Positions 11,326 through 21,974 of a DNA stretch of 64,000 nt are shown in pieces. Origin of the DNA: Quercus robur. Taxonomy: Eukaryota; Streptophyta; Magnoliopsida; Fagales; Fagaceae. The position numbers and the translations under genes are program-made. The DNA is taken from positions 43,422,277 to 43,486,276 of the forward strand of contig NC_065543.1 in NCBI RefSeq assembly GCF_932294415.1. The letters are read 5' to 3'. Numbering within the stretch: the first letter of the stretch is position 1; every line of letters starts with the position of its first letter. The notes under the pieces were generated by a model. The model saw only the letters and a program-made list of their open reading frames with translations, was not told where the DNA came from and searched no databases.

Positions 11326-11591
11326 GGACGTAGTATAGGAATTCATTTGTTTTGCTTTTTGTGCTTCGTTTTGTTTAACATTGCTAATGTTTGTGAACCG
11401 AGCTACTTTGAAGATTAAATGACAAAAGTTATTTCATTTCAGATATCGTTGCTCTATTCTATTTTGTTTTCATCACGAATGGATATTGGTTTTATCATTT
11501 TACTGCTGAAAGTTAAGTATAAATGAATGAGTACGTTAGAATAGCGATAATCCATAATTAGGCAAAAACGGCTACGAAGCTGATTTCTCCT

Positions 11592-12133
11592 AAGTCCGTG
11601 GCTGAGAATCCGTGCAGGACTTGGGCTCCATTTAACACTTAGTGAGAATCGCATAACGGTTAATTTCCCCCAAGTCTGTGGTCCGGGGAGCCATACAGGA
11701 CTTGGGTTCTGTTTAACACTTATTGAGAATTGTGGCGTGGTTAATTTCCCCCAAGTCTGTGGTCCGAGGAGCCATGCAGGACTTGGGTTCTGTTTAACAC
11801 TTATTGAGAATCGTTGTGTGGTTAATTTCCCCCAAGTCTGTGGTCCGAGGAGCCATGCAGGACTTGAGTTCTGTTTAACACTTATTGAGAATCGTTGTGT
11901 GGTTAATTTCCTCCAAGTCTGTGGTCTGAGGAGCCATGCAGGACTTGGGTTCTGTTTAACACTTATTGAGAATCGTTGTGTGGTTAATTTCCCCCAAGTC
12001 TGTGGTCCGAGGAGCCATGTAGGACTTGAGTTCTGTTTAACACTTATTGAGAATCGTGGTGTGGTTAATTTCCCCCAAGTCTGTGGTCCGAGGAGCCATG
12101 CAGGACTTGGGTTCTGTTTAACACTTATCCCAA
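11592..12133 (+). repeat. 81-bp tandem array of element B
   Basis: Seven units with the AAGTC core at 11592, 11672, 11753, 11834, 11915, 11996 and 12077. Spacing is 81 bp except the first, which is 80. Each unit holds CCCAAGTC and GACTTGGG as a perfect 8-bp inverted repeat around GGTCCGAGGAGCCATGCA. The array lies exactly between the 3' ends of the convergent aORF and gag-pol. A 142-codon open frame on the plus strand is only a consequence of the 3n period. Confidence 0.93.
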
Positions 12134-12174
12134 ATAGTTGTATAGTAACACGGCATCAAGTATAATGTCTTTCA

Positions 12175-15100
12175 TTAATAAAAGTACCTTTTCAGGTTAT
12201 TTACATTCCACGGACGTGGCACTACACGTTCGTCTAAGTCTTGCAAAAAGTACGCTCCAATGCCGGCCACGGATGTGATACGGTATGGGCCCTCCCAGTT
12301 TGGTCCAAGCTTTCCCCATGTAGGGTTCCTCACGGTGCCCAGGACTTTCCTCAGCACTAGATCCCCGGGCGTCAAGGGCCTCGACTTCACCTTGGCGTCA
12401 TAGCCCTGTTTGAGCTTTTACTGATAGTAAGTTAGGTGCACCATCGCGCTTTCCCTTCTCTCTTCAAGGAGGTCCAGGCTTTTTTCCAGAAGTCCGTCGT
12501 TAGCAATGGGGTTGAATGCAGTAGTCCTCTGGGAGGGAAAGTTTATCTCTAATGGGATGACGGCCTCGGCCCCGTAGGTCAACGAAAAGGGGGTTTCTCC
12601 CGTGGACCTACGAGGCGTGGTGCGGTACGTCCACAAGACATGGGCTAGCTCTTCCACCCACCTCCCTTTCACGTCGTCCAACCTCTTCTTCAGTCCATTC
12701 ACTATGGTTTTGTTGATGGCTTCCGCCTGTCCGTTACTCTGCGGGTAGGCTGGTGTGGAGTATCGGTTGACAATCCCCAGTTCATTGCAATATTCCCTAA
12801 AGGCCCTGTTGTCAAACTGGAGGCCATTGTCCGAAATCAGGGTGTATGGGGTCCCGAACCTGGTGACAATATTTTTCCAGATAAATTTCTTGACATCGAC
12901 ATCCCTAATGTTTGCCAGCGCTTCAGCTTCGACCCATTTCGTGAAGTAATCGGTGCCGACGAGAAGAAACTTCTTGTTCCCGGCAGCTTTGGGGAACGAC
13001 CCTAGTATGTCTAGGCCCCATTGTGTGAATGGCTAAGGGCTGGACAACGGGTTAAGTACTCCGCCCGGCTGATGTATGTTCGGGGCGAACCTTTGGCATT
13101 AGTCGCACTTCTTCACATATTCCAGAGCCTCCTTATGCATGCTCGGCCACCAGTAACCCAGCGTCATGGCCCTGTGGGAGAGGGACCGGCCCCCCGTATG
13201 GCTTCCGCAAATCCTTTCATGCAACTCCTCCAGGATGAGTTCCGTAGCCCCTGGGTGCACACACAGCAAGTATGGCCCTAAGAATGAGCGTCTGTAAAGT
13301 TTGGAATCGTCGGACAACCAGAATCGAGAAGCTCTCCTCCTGATTTTGTCAGCCTCAACCTTATCGTCCGGTAAGGAGTCGTGCTTTAAGAACCGAACAA
13401 GAGGGTCCATCCAGCTTGGTCCCTCCTCGACGCTGTGTACCCGAATACCATTGGGCTCTTCTTCCGTTGGGCGGCAGAGGTCTTCAACTAAAATAACCCG
13501 CGGAAGGGGCTGAGCCGAGGAGGTGGCCAGTGTCGCTAGAGAATCAGCGTGGGTATTCCCACTTCTAGGTATATGCGTTAAACGGAAGTCGACGTAATAG
13601 GCCCGCAGGTGTTTAGCCCGGGCAAGGTACCCTCGCATTCTTTCATCCTTCGCCTCCAATTCCCCATTTACTTGCCCCACTATGAGTCTCGAATCTGAGA
13701 ATATGCTCGCGCATTTCCCACCCAACTTCCGGATCATAGACATCCCCTCCAACAATGCCTCATACTCGGCTTCGTTATTCGTTGCTGGGAATCCCAGCCT
13801 CAACGACTTTTCCAAGGTCATACCTTCGGGAGAGATTAGAACGAGTCCCACACCGGAGCCCCTTTGGTTTGCTGCTCCATCGATGTATGCTCTCCACTTG
13901 TCGTGTTCTTGCTGAGAGATCGTGCCGACCAATTTCCTATCGGCACTCGGTGATCCCGACACTTCCACCCCTTCTAAGGTGGGCTCCGCGAATTCAGCTA
14001 CCAGATCGGCGAGGACCTGACCCTTTATGGCGGTGCGAGGCATGTATCTAATGTCGAAGGCGCCCAAGATGGTTCCCCATTTAGCTATTCTTCCTGTGTA
14101 GTTGACGCTACGGAGGACTGATTTCAGTGGAAGTTAGGTTAGCACAACTACTGTATGTGCCTGAAAATAGTGGGGGAGCTTCTTTGTAGCTTGCACGACG
14201 GCCAATATTGCCTTTTCGAGGGGGAGGTACCGGGTCTCCGCCTCTTGTAGTGATTTTCTTATGTAATACACGGGCCGCTGCGCGCCATTGTCCTCTCGGA
14301 TTAGCACTAGGCTCACCGCATGAGCGGCGACTGCGATGTATGCGTACAACACCTCATTGGCGTTGGGATTGGACATGATCGGTGGTCGGGCGAGGTATTC
14401 CTTGAGCTGTTGGAAGGCTAAATCACACTCTTCAGTCCACTCGAAACCTTTCCACTTGTGCAGTAGGAGGAAAAAAGGCCTGCATCTGTCCGCTGAGCGG
14501 GAGATGAAACGGTTTAAAGCGGCTATCATGCCCGTAAACTTCTGGACCTCTTTGAGATTCCGAGGAGGCTGCATGCTATGAATGGCTCTTATTTGGTCAG
14601 GGTTAACCTCGATTCCTCGGTGGGTTACCATATAGCCCAGGAATTTCCCTGATCCCACCCCAAATGAGCATTTGGATGCGTTCAGTTGCAGCTTGTACCT
14701 TCTCAGAATTTGAAACACTTCGCCGAGGTCTCTGATGTGGTCGGCCGCCAATTTACTCTTTACTACCATGTCGTCTATATACACCTCGATAGTTTTGCCC
14801 ATCTACTGCTCAAACATCCTAGTCATCATCCTTTGATAGGTTGACTCGACATTCTTCAGGCTAAAGGGCATCACCTTGTAATGATAGTTGCCAATTGGGG
14901 TGACGAAAGCAGTTTTTTCCTGGTCTTCGGTGGCCAAGGATATCTGATGGTAGCCCAGGAAAGCGTCCAAAAAACTCATTCGGGGATGCCCGACAGTCGC
15001 ATCTACCAGTCGGTCTATCCGCGGCATCGGGAAAGGATCCTTCGGGCAGGCCTTGTTTAAGTCCGTGAAGTCCACGCAGACTCGCCGTTTCCCGCTCTTC

Positions 15101-15501
15101 TTCTTCACCACGACTGTGTTCGCCAACCATTCGGGGTAGAATACTTCCTTAATAGCCCCAGCTCTCTTCAATTTTGTGACTTCCTCTCTCACAGCATCTG
15201 CATGCTCCTTTGACGGGCGCCGGGGAGGCTGCTTCTTCGGTGTAATAGCTGGGTTAACATTAAGGTGATGGCGTATGAGGTCTGTATAAACCTCGGGGGC
15301 TTCGTAAGGATCCCAGGCGAATACGTCCTCATTTCGTCGAAGAAAATTAATTAGCGCTGACTTCTCCTGTGCTGGTAATTCCGAGCCAATTTGGAAAAAC
15401 TTCTCGGGGTCTGATCCGATGAGCACTTTCTCCAGCTCCTCACAGCTCACCTCCATGGCCGGTCCTCCATTACCCGTAGTTAGGACCGGGGTCCTTGATT
15501 G
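12175..15501 (-). pseudogene. pol: pol of element B: RT, RNase H, second RNase H, integrase
   Basis: Read in one frame from the UAG at 15504 to the final stop at 12175. RT shows VCVDFTDLNKACPKDPFP and the catalytic YIDD near 14785. It is followed by the element's own RNase H remnant, then a second RNase H (DGAANQRGSGVG, NNEAEYEA, FSDSR, HADSLA, near 13900-13540) that keeps its acidic residues. Integrase has the HHCC finger (ending VKKCD at 13102) and the D,D,E core between about 12940 and 12720. Stops interrupt it at 14803, 14134, 13099, 13033 and 12418. Each replaces a Gln or Trp codon when compared with element C, and no frameshift is needed. The element is therefore defective now but structurally complete. 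Confidence 0.9.
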
Positions 15502-15504
15502 CTA
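15496..15504 (-). promoter_or_regulatory. Candidate readthrough stop UAG-CAA-UCA at the PRO/RT junction, element B
   Basis: The gag-PRO frame ends with TAG (15504-15502). The next codons are CAA TCA, and the same frame runs open into RT (first ATG at 15456, 48 nt on). UAG-CAR-YYA is the leaky-stop context known from tobamovirus-type readthrough. Element C has the stop at the same place, inside a shared AGCTTATAGCAA, while protein sequence on both sides is unrelated between the elements. Confidence 0.6.
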
Positions 15505-17514
15505 TAAGCTATTCCCGGCTGAAGTGGAAGGTCCGCTGCTTGATCGTCGAGAAATTGCCGACACCATGCATTGTCTGGCCATTCCTTGGTCCCCTACTAT
15601 CTCTTTGATTCGACCTTCTGACGGATATTTCACTTTTTGGTGCAGGGTTGACGACATAGCCCCTAGTGCATGAAGCCATGGCTGTGCCATAATAGCTGTG
15701 TAGGGGGAGTATGCATCTACCACGATGAAGTCCACTTCCACTACTTCTGAGTCTGTTTGCACAGGCAGCCTAATCATGCCTTTCGGGATGACGACTTTTC
15801 CTTCGAAGCTAAGCAGGGGTGAATCGTATGGCGACAGGTCCTCCTGCTTCAAGTTCAGCCCCCTATACAAATCTGGGTACATTATCTCCACGGCGCTACC
15901 CTGATCGACTAACACCCTCTTCACGTCATAACCTCCTATTCTGAGCGTCACGACTAGGGCGTCTTCATGGGGTTGAATAGTTCCTTCCTTATCCTCCTCC
16001 ATGAACTCGATTAATGGCGGGGCCCTCACTCTGGCTCTCTTGGATCCTCTTTCGCCTGGCTCTGTCGGGAACCTACCCACTGACATTACTTTGAACGGGC
16101 CGGAACCGGTTCTCCCAGGTGCGGCAAGAATGACATTTATCGTGCCTATGGGTGGCGTCAATACGCCTTGTCTGGTTTCGACATTCGACTGCTCAGGGCG
16201 GTGCAACAGATGCCTTAGCTTTCCTTCTCGGACAAGCCGATCCAAATAGTTTTTCAGGTTCCTGCATTCGTCAGTGGGGTGACCGGGCTGTTGATGATAC
16301 GCACAGTATAGATTCTGATTGCGTTTTGAGGGGTCGCCTGCCATCCGGTTCGGCCACTGAAAGAAGGGTTCGTGCTTTACTTTCTCCAGGATCTCGTGCA
16401 ATGGTTCTCGGAACACAGCGTGGATTACCTGAGCCCCAGTAGGTCCAGACTGTTCCATATAATCTCTTCTCGGCTTGTTACTACTGCTGAAGCGGTCCGA
16501 CCTGAAGTCCTTCCTCTCCTGAGGGACAACCTTCGCCTTTCCCTTCCCAATCTGCTGGTCCTCCTCGACCCTTTTGTACTTGTCTATCCTGTCCATGAGT
16601 TGTCGCACGCTGGTGACTGGCTTCCCAGTGAGAGACTTTCTCAAGCCATGCTCTGTCGGCAGGCCCCTTTTGAATGTACTGATGGCGACGTCATCGTAGT
16701 TTCCTTCTATCTCGTTGTACGTTTCCCAATATCTTTCCGAGTAGGTCTTTAGCGTTTCTCCTTCTCGCATGGATAAGGATAAGAGGGAATCGAGGGGCCG
16801 AGGGACTCTCGTGCTGGTGATGAAACGGGAACCAAAAGCCTGCGTCAGCTGTTTAAAGGAATCTATGGAATTCGGTGGGAGGGCATCAAACCATCTCATT
16901 GCCAGGGGTCCCAAGTAGGATGGAAGCACCTTACACATTAACGCCTCGTCCCTGGAGTGGACGGCCATCCTCTAGTTGAATTGGCTCACGTGCTCCACTG
17001 GGTCGGTTCGACCATTGTATATGGCAAACGTTGGCTGATTGAACCACCGAGGAAGCATCGCCCTCTCTATTCTACGTGTGAATGGCGACTGGGAGATTCG
17101 ATCCAGGGCCTTGCTCATGGCGTCATTGGCCAGGCCTTGGTAAGACGGGCTTTTGCGGCCGCGCTTTCGAGGCCGTTCTTCCTCATAGGAAAGCGTCTCG
17201 CTCGGAGGGGTTGTCGACCTTCGCCTGTATTCACCGTCCTCACCACTGCTAGCGTCCGAGACGGGTGAAGGACGTTTTCGCTGGGCTCGACGCAGCTTCT
17301 TCTTCAAATCGTCAATCTCTTGTTGTAGAGCCTTTCGCTCGTTGTGCTGGTGGGACGTGTGATCCTTCCTTTTCGAGCGACTTCTATTCGTGTGAGAGGT
17401 GTTCACACTGCCCTCTCGTTGATGATCTTGGTCCTTCGCTCGTTCGAGGTTTAGAAAGTTGTCCTGTCGTTGAGATTCTGCACGTCCGGTTTGGCGCGGA
17501 CCTAATCCTTCCAT
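15502..17514 (-). pseudogene. gag: gag-protease of element B
   Basis: Start ATG at 17514 lies about 50 nt past the PBS, as in C. The N-terminus is basic and charged (EIDDLKKKLRRAQRKR). The retrotransposon gag domain follows (residues from FAIYNGRTDPVEHVSQFN to LMDRIDKYKRVEED). A zinc-knuckle-like CAYHQQPGHPTDEC and an aspartic protease domain (VVTLRIGGYDVKRVLVDQGS) come next. Two features point to inactivity. A TAG at 16972 replaces the Gln codon found in C, and the protease active site reads D-Q-G where C has the usual D-S-G. The frame ends at the conserved TAG at 15502. Confidence 0.9.
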
Positions 17515-17547
17515 CCCTTACTGTTTCACTTGTCGAGACACAAGTTC

Positions 17548-17565
17548 TTCCCATAGACGGCGCCA
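17548..17565 (-). other. Primer-binding site of element B
   Basis: TGGCGCCGTCTATGGGAA on the minus strand, two bases inside the 5' LTR. It differs from A and C at a few positions after TGGCGCCGTCT. Confidence 0.82.
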
Positions 17566-17567
17566 AT

Positions 17568-18312
17568 TGTAGGGGTGGTTTTTGGGGCTCAGGCCCAACA
17601 GGCAAGCGATTCTGGCCCAAAAGTCCCTCAACAATAAATTTGTAGAGAGTAGGTTACAGAACTAAGTCGTTACAGAACTAAGTCTTGACAGAGTGAATAT
17701 AGTTATGAACAAGCCATGCAACCATTTGGACGTGAGGATATTCTTCTAAGCTACCTAGGATAACAGTCCGTGGGGCTGTATCCTGTGCTTTATTTCTCCA
17801 ACTCCTTTTCTCTTTTTCTCTGCCTTTTCTCCCTCTCTTCTGCGATACCCTGGCCATGGGGATTTTCTTCTCTTATATAGCATCCTTTCTACGATAATGA
17901 CCCTACACTTGTTAATCATCTGAGCCTCTACTTGAGTGCCTGTCCCATAGGACATCCTCCTTCTTTTCTGTGAGTTGCACTGGCCAAGATAATTCTGTTC
18001 TCCTGTCCTTTCCACATTAATGCGGCTAGAAAAGTAGCTCCTTGGCATTTAATGCGGCAGTTGTGGTTGCCTCTCCCCCCGAACGTCATGCACTCTTCCT
18101 TGATGTTGGATGACCTTTCGCCATGTAAAGGGTGTGAATCGGACTCCCATTTGGTGCGTCCGAGGAGGTACTCCTCCTCGGACGCCCCTAAGCAAGCCCA
18201 GCCCAACATGATTGGGCTGGGGGGTCCTCTGCCCGTGTCCTCGCTTCTTATTGTGGTTGGGCTTAGTACAAGTACTATGGCCCAACGTTGACTGGCGAAC
18301 TTTACCCCCACA
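17568..18312 (-). repeat. 5' LTR of element B
   Basis: 745 bp with the same termini as 7664-8390. Compared with that copy it carries a short internal duplication (CAGAACTAAGTC repeated near 17657) and several transitions. It is followed by the TAATT target-site duplication. Confidence 0.93.
18156..18185. promoter_or_regulatory. 13-bp LTR hairpin, right copy of element B
   Basis: GCGTCCGAGGAGG, loop TACT, CCTCCTCGGACGC: a perfect 13-bp inverted repeat. It is upstream of the TATA region of the LTR in the element's sense. It carries the GTCCGAGGA motif on both strands. Confidence 0.75.
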
Positions 18313-18495
18313 TAATTCATTAAGGATAATATAAGTGGAATTTCTCGCCCTCTTTAATTGTTTGTTTCAGAAAAAAGTTTTAGCTTTTAGCTTTTTTATT
18401 TTTTGTTTTCAAAATTTAAAAAAATTATCAAAATTAGATTTTTAAATTTTTTTGTTATACATTTAACATGAAAGCTATCAAAAAATTATATTTTA

Positions 18496-18530
18496 CTAGC
18501 CTTACCATACACGTTTTTGCGCGTGTGATG
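18496..18530 (-). mobile_element. Possible Helitron 3' end
   Basis: On the minus strand a short hairpin (ACACG...CGTGT) is followed about ten bases later by CTAG and then T, the layout of a Helitron 3' terminus. I could not find a matching 5' end, so this is only a candidate. Confidence 0.3.
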
Positions 18531-18532
18531 AT

Positions 18533-18565
<33 letters not shown>

Positions 18566-19440
18566 GTTCTTTTTGGTTTAGTGTCAAAAATTTCCAAAAA
18601 AATAAAAGAGAAAGAAGCATCTAAAAATTATATAGAACAATCAAAATCATGAGCAATAAAACGATTAAAAAAAAACATTAAAATAATTACCTTGTAGGAA
18701 ATGACTACTCCTTATTCTAAGAGAAAAAAGATTTTTTATTTTTTATTTTTTATATATAAAAAGATTAAACAGAGTAAGAAAAACATTTATTTATGGTTGA
18801 TTTTAGTAAATGACTTGTCTTTAATAAAAAGATATGGAAGTGACTCATTTTAAGGGATATGGATAAGAGATTATCATTGAATTAAAATAAGTTAGCTAAA
18901 CTTACGTGAAAGAGAAATAGGGTGAAAAACTACTCTTTTTTGTAATTTATCTAAAATTTAGGAGTGTTTAAGTTAGTATTTTTGCATATCTAACCCTACT
19001 ATTTAAGCTTTCTAAACATATGAATTTGAAAGTATTTTAGTATGCAAAATGATGAAACCTAATTGTATAGATGATAAACACTATACAAATCCAATATGAA
19101 AAATTTAGAAGTGTTGACGGTTGTGGAACTAAAAATGTTTTAAAATAAAATACTCTTGTTTTTCTAGAATGGATGTTGCAGGCACTGTTATCTTTTGTTG
19201 TTTTCGTCGGGAAGTGCATGCAACTTTCTGTGCTACCATAGAGGTAATTACCCAAAATAAAAGTTCCATTTGATGAACTTTTTAGTGGCTGCAAGATTAA
19301 CAACAATGCATACGATATCCTTACGTTGAAACTTCTTCTATCCAATCGCAAGAATCGCATTTCCTAACATAACTGTAAAGCACATCTACGGGGAAAAGAA
19401 CGGATAGGTTAGCTAAGTTGAGTTTACTCTTTAACTTTAG
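18531..19440. other. AT-rich spacer between elements B and C
   Basis: No gene is supported. The stretch has a 26-base poly-T run near 18537 and A/T-rich tracts. Short open frames (for example minus 19360-19037) have no recognisable domain and biased composition. Confidence 0.5.
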
Positions 19441-19454
19441 ATTTTGTAATATTT

Positions 19455-19611
19455 TTTTTAATACAAGATAGAAAGTTTACTTTAATCTAATTTAATTGTA
19501 TATGTGTATGAAACTTTCTTCTAGATACTTGAATATTGGCTCTAGCCCCCCACACCCTACAAGAATTTTGTACTTGTGAAGTGATCATCACACCAATAAT
19601 GTGCGGTGATT
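19455..19611 (-). mobile_element. tRNA-derived SINE with 14-bp target-site duplication
   Basis: Flanked by ATTTTGTAATATTT at 19441-19454 and 19612-19625. Read on the minus strand it starts with an A-box-like region near GTGATGATCACTTC and has a degenerate B-box-like stretch. It ends in an A-rich tail (poly-T on the plus strand). Its sequence is related to the copies at 20394-20525 and 60495-60664. Confidence 0.75.
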
Positions 19612-19625
19612 ATTTTGTAATATTT

Positions 19626-20393
19626 GATAACCCACCGCATATGATGGTTTATTTATTAGCTTTTGATAAAGCTGATGGTTTACGTAACAGACTAATTTGC
19701 TGTTTGTTTAATATATCACCCTTAATTATTACCAAAATAAATAACTTTTTAGTGGTTGCTTTCTCCTCAATGGGGTCTCACCTTCCCATTAGATCATCTT
19801 TGCTTTTACTCCTAGTTTATATCTTTCTGTCCATTTCTTGAATTTATTTCTCACAATTGGCCATAAAGTCTTGTAGCTTTTTTACTTTTCTTTTTTTGGA
19901 AGTAAAGATAGTCATACACTCATACCCCTTGTTCTTTGAATGCAAATTTTGTCAAGTTAGGGGATGGGGAGGACTTAGCTCTTGAAAAAAAATGATAGGA
20001 AAACTTAGGATAATACAATATTATTATTGGATTTGTCTGAGACCAAACAACTCATAGCTAGGAAGACTCTGAAAAATCAGAACACTTCAAAGTTCAAGCC
20101 TACCTTTTGACAATTCTTTTGGCCATAATGGCAATTAAGACGTTTTTGCGTTCAAATCAAGTCGTCTTCAATTCATACATTGATTATATCATCTACTAAT
20201 TATTATAAGGTCTTCTTTCCAAAAAAAAATTATTATAAGGTCTATTCACAAGAATGAAATTCCGTTAGGGGAAAAAAACAGAAAAACTTTTTAAAATAAT
20301 TTTTAAAGAGAATTTTAAATTAAATTTAAGTACAATTATTTAGTGTTACCTTAAATGTACTAATTTATTTCAAATATATCACTACATTTGTTT
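19626..20393. other. Non-coding DNA between SINE copies
   Basis: AT-rich, no gene supported. An ORF on the plus strand around 19536-19841 overlaps the SINE and is not credible. A short repeat of AATTATTATAAGGTCT occurs around 20200-20240. Confidence 0.45.
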
Positions 20394-20525
20394 TTGTTTT
20401 TTTTTTTTTTTTGCTTTTTTTTTTTTTTTTTTACAAGATAGAATTTCTACTCTAACCTAATCTAAGTGTATATGTGTGTGAAGCTCCCTCCTGGAGACTT
20501 GAACCCCGGCTCTTGCCCCCCACAC
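20394..20525 (-). mobile_element. tRNA-derived SINE, 5'-truncated
   Basis: The minus strand has a B box (GGGGTTCAAGTCTC) and the conserved tail segment, ending in a long poly-A (poly-T on the plus strand from 20394). The A-box part seen in the 60495 copy is missing, which suggests 5' truncation or decay. Confidence 0.65.
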
Positions 20526-20753
20526 CCCACAAGACAAATGATATTATATATTCCATTTATGGCAGTTAAATTAATTATATGATTTATTAGCCAATGTAGT
20601 TTCATAATTGAATTTAATTTGAGGTTTTAAGGAACAACACCTAATAAACTGATTTTTTTTTTTCTTTATTAGCCAATGCATTTTTTTCCTTTTTTATATA
20701 GAACAAAGTTTAGTTACAAAACTACCCTACTCAATAAAAATAAATATTACTAC

Positions 20754-21431
20754 TGTAGTTGCACGATTTTCCTGGTCCAAACCCTATTGATCAGGCCTTG
20801 GCCCGAGACGCAACACACAATAAATATTTGTAGAGGATGGGTCAAAGAACTTAGCCTCAGTGAGCTTAGTCGGTCTGATGCATGGACAATATTATTGCAG
20901 GAATAAAAACACAAGAATGGATATCTCACAGAAGATTCTATTTCCTGAGTGCCTAATACATTTCTTTGTCCCCCTCTTTGAGGGACTCCACTATATTATA
21001 TAACTCTCTCATTCTTATCTGAACCTTACACTTGTTGATCATCTAAGCCCCCACTTGAGCACCTGTCCTATCAGACACCCTTATCACTCCCTTGTGAGTT
21101 GCAGTGGCCAAGGTAGTACTGTTCAGGGGTCTTTTCCTCATTAATGCGGCCAAGAGGGTGGTTGTGACACATTTAATGTGGTGGTGGCAGCTTTCCATGA
21201 GATATTTTGGGTTTTATTCTTTTTTTATATGCTTGGAGGATGAACTGCAATGGTTGGGGCGAGCTCTTCGTCCGAACTTCGTAATGTCCGAGGAGGAGTT
21301 ACTCCTCGGACAGGTTTCTTTTACCGCAATTGGGCTTGAATAAGGTTTTGGCTGTGACTTCTCCTCGGACAGGATGCTTCTCGGACAGGCCCGTAGTTTG
21401 ACTAGCCCATTATTTTGGGCCGAGCCCCACA
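20754..21431 (-). repeat. 3' LTR of element C
   Basis: 678 bp, minus-strand start TGTGGGGC and end AACTACA. It contains an intact 11-bp GTCCGAGGAG hairpin (21285-21312). Confidence 0.93.
21285..21312. promoter_or_regulatory. 11-bp LTR hairpin of element C
   Basis: TGTCCGAGGAG, loop GAGTTA, CTCCTCGGACA. The other LTR (about 32044-32071) has the same hairpin damaged by transitions in both arms. It is equivalent to the hairpin in the LTR of B although the LTRs share little other sequence. Confidence 0.7.
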
Positions 21432-21446
21432 ATAGCCCCTCAAAAC
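21432..21446 (-). other. Polypurine tract of element C
   Basis: GTTTTGAGGGGCTAT on the minus strand next to the 3' LTR, the same as in A and nearly the same as in B. Confidence 0.75.
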
Positions 21447-21688
21447 TCCGGTTTTAATCTCCTTTCGAGGAGAAAAGCGGGGTTTTGATGTTAGTGAGAG
21501 GATGGAAGTAAGGAGGGCTTAGGGCGCGCGTGCGGGCAGTTACTTTGGACACACTACAATTTACGAGGCGCGGCCATTTACTTCCGGAGGCTTTCTGTCC
21601 CCTTCATCCAACGGTGAGGCGTGGATCGAACGACCATCATTTTTTCTCGACTTTTTAGGCAGGAGCGATCTTTTCTCTCTCCTCCTGG

Positions 21689-21697
21689 CTATATAAG
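21689..21697 (+). promoter_or_regulatory. TATA box of the antisense aORF, element C
   Basis: CTATATAAG, about 258 bp inside the 3' LTR and about 285 bp upstream of the aORF ATG at 21975. The promoter is internal to the element and points against gag-pol. Confidence 0.62.
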
Positions 21698-21974
21698 ATG
21701 TCAGAGGGGTTCAGTTTTCTTTTTATCTGCATCTCATAAACCCCAGAGGATTCCAGAGAACTCCATCGAACTCCAGAGATCTACAAATACTTGCATCCGC
21801 TAAGCCTCCATAGCCGTTTTTCGTGAAGCATCTCCTCCAAGAGAGATTTCCAGGCATCCCATTGGGCGTTTTGTGAAGGTATCAGTAAATTTCGTTCATT
21901 TCGTCGTTCCGATTCCCTCCTCGGACTTTACTTTTCTCCTCGGTCTTTATTTTCATTCCTCCAGTTCATCTCAG

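Larger units (their letters stand above)
7664..18312 (-). mobile_element. Element B: Tat-type Ty3/gypsy retrotransposon with antisense aORF
   Basis: A 10.6-kb element with LTRs at 7664-8390 and 17568-18312 and the target-site duplication TAATT (7659-7663 and 18313-18317). PBS and gag lie at the right end, so the element reads on the minus strand. Order in its sense: 5' LTR, PBS, gag, PRO, RT, RNase H, second RNase H, integrase, 81-bp array, antisense aORF, PPT, 3' LTR. A second RNase H and an extra ORF between integrase and the 3' LTR are known traits of the Tat lineage. All gag-pol segments are in one frame, broken only by stop codons. LTRs differ at roughly 20-25 positions plus a few small indels, so B looks older than A or C. 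Confidence 0.95.

Noticed and set aside
11737-12165. A 142-codon repetitive ORF in element B
   Set aside because: It is the 81-bp array of B read in one frame, not a protein.
12175-15501. B pol read as several separate small genes
   Set aside because: All pieces are in one frame and align as one polyprotein with C. The gaps are single stop codons.
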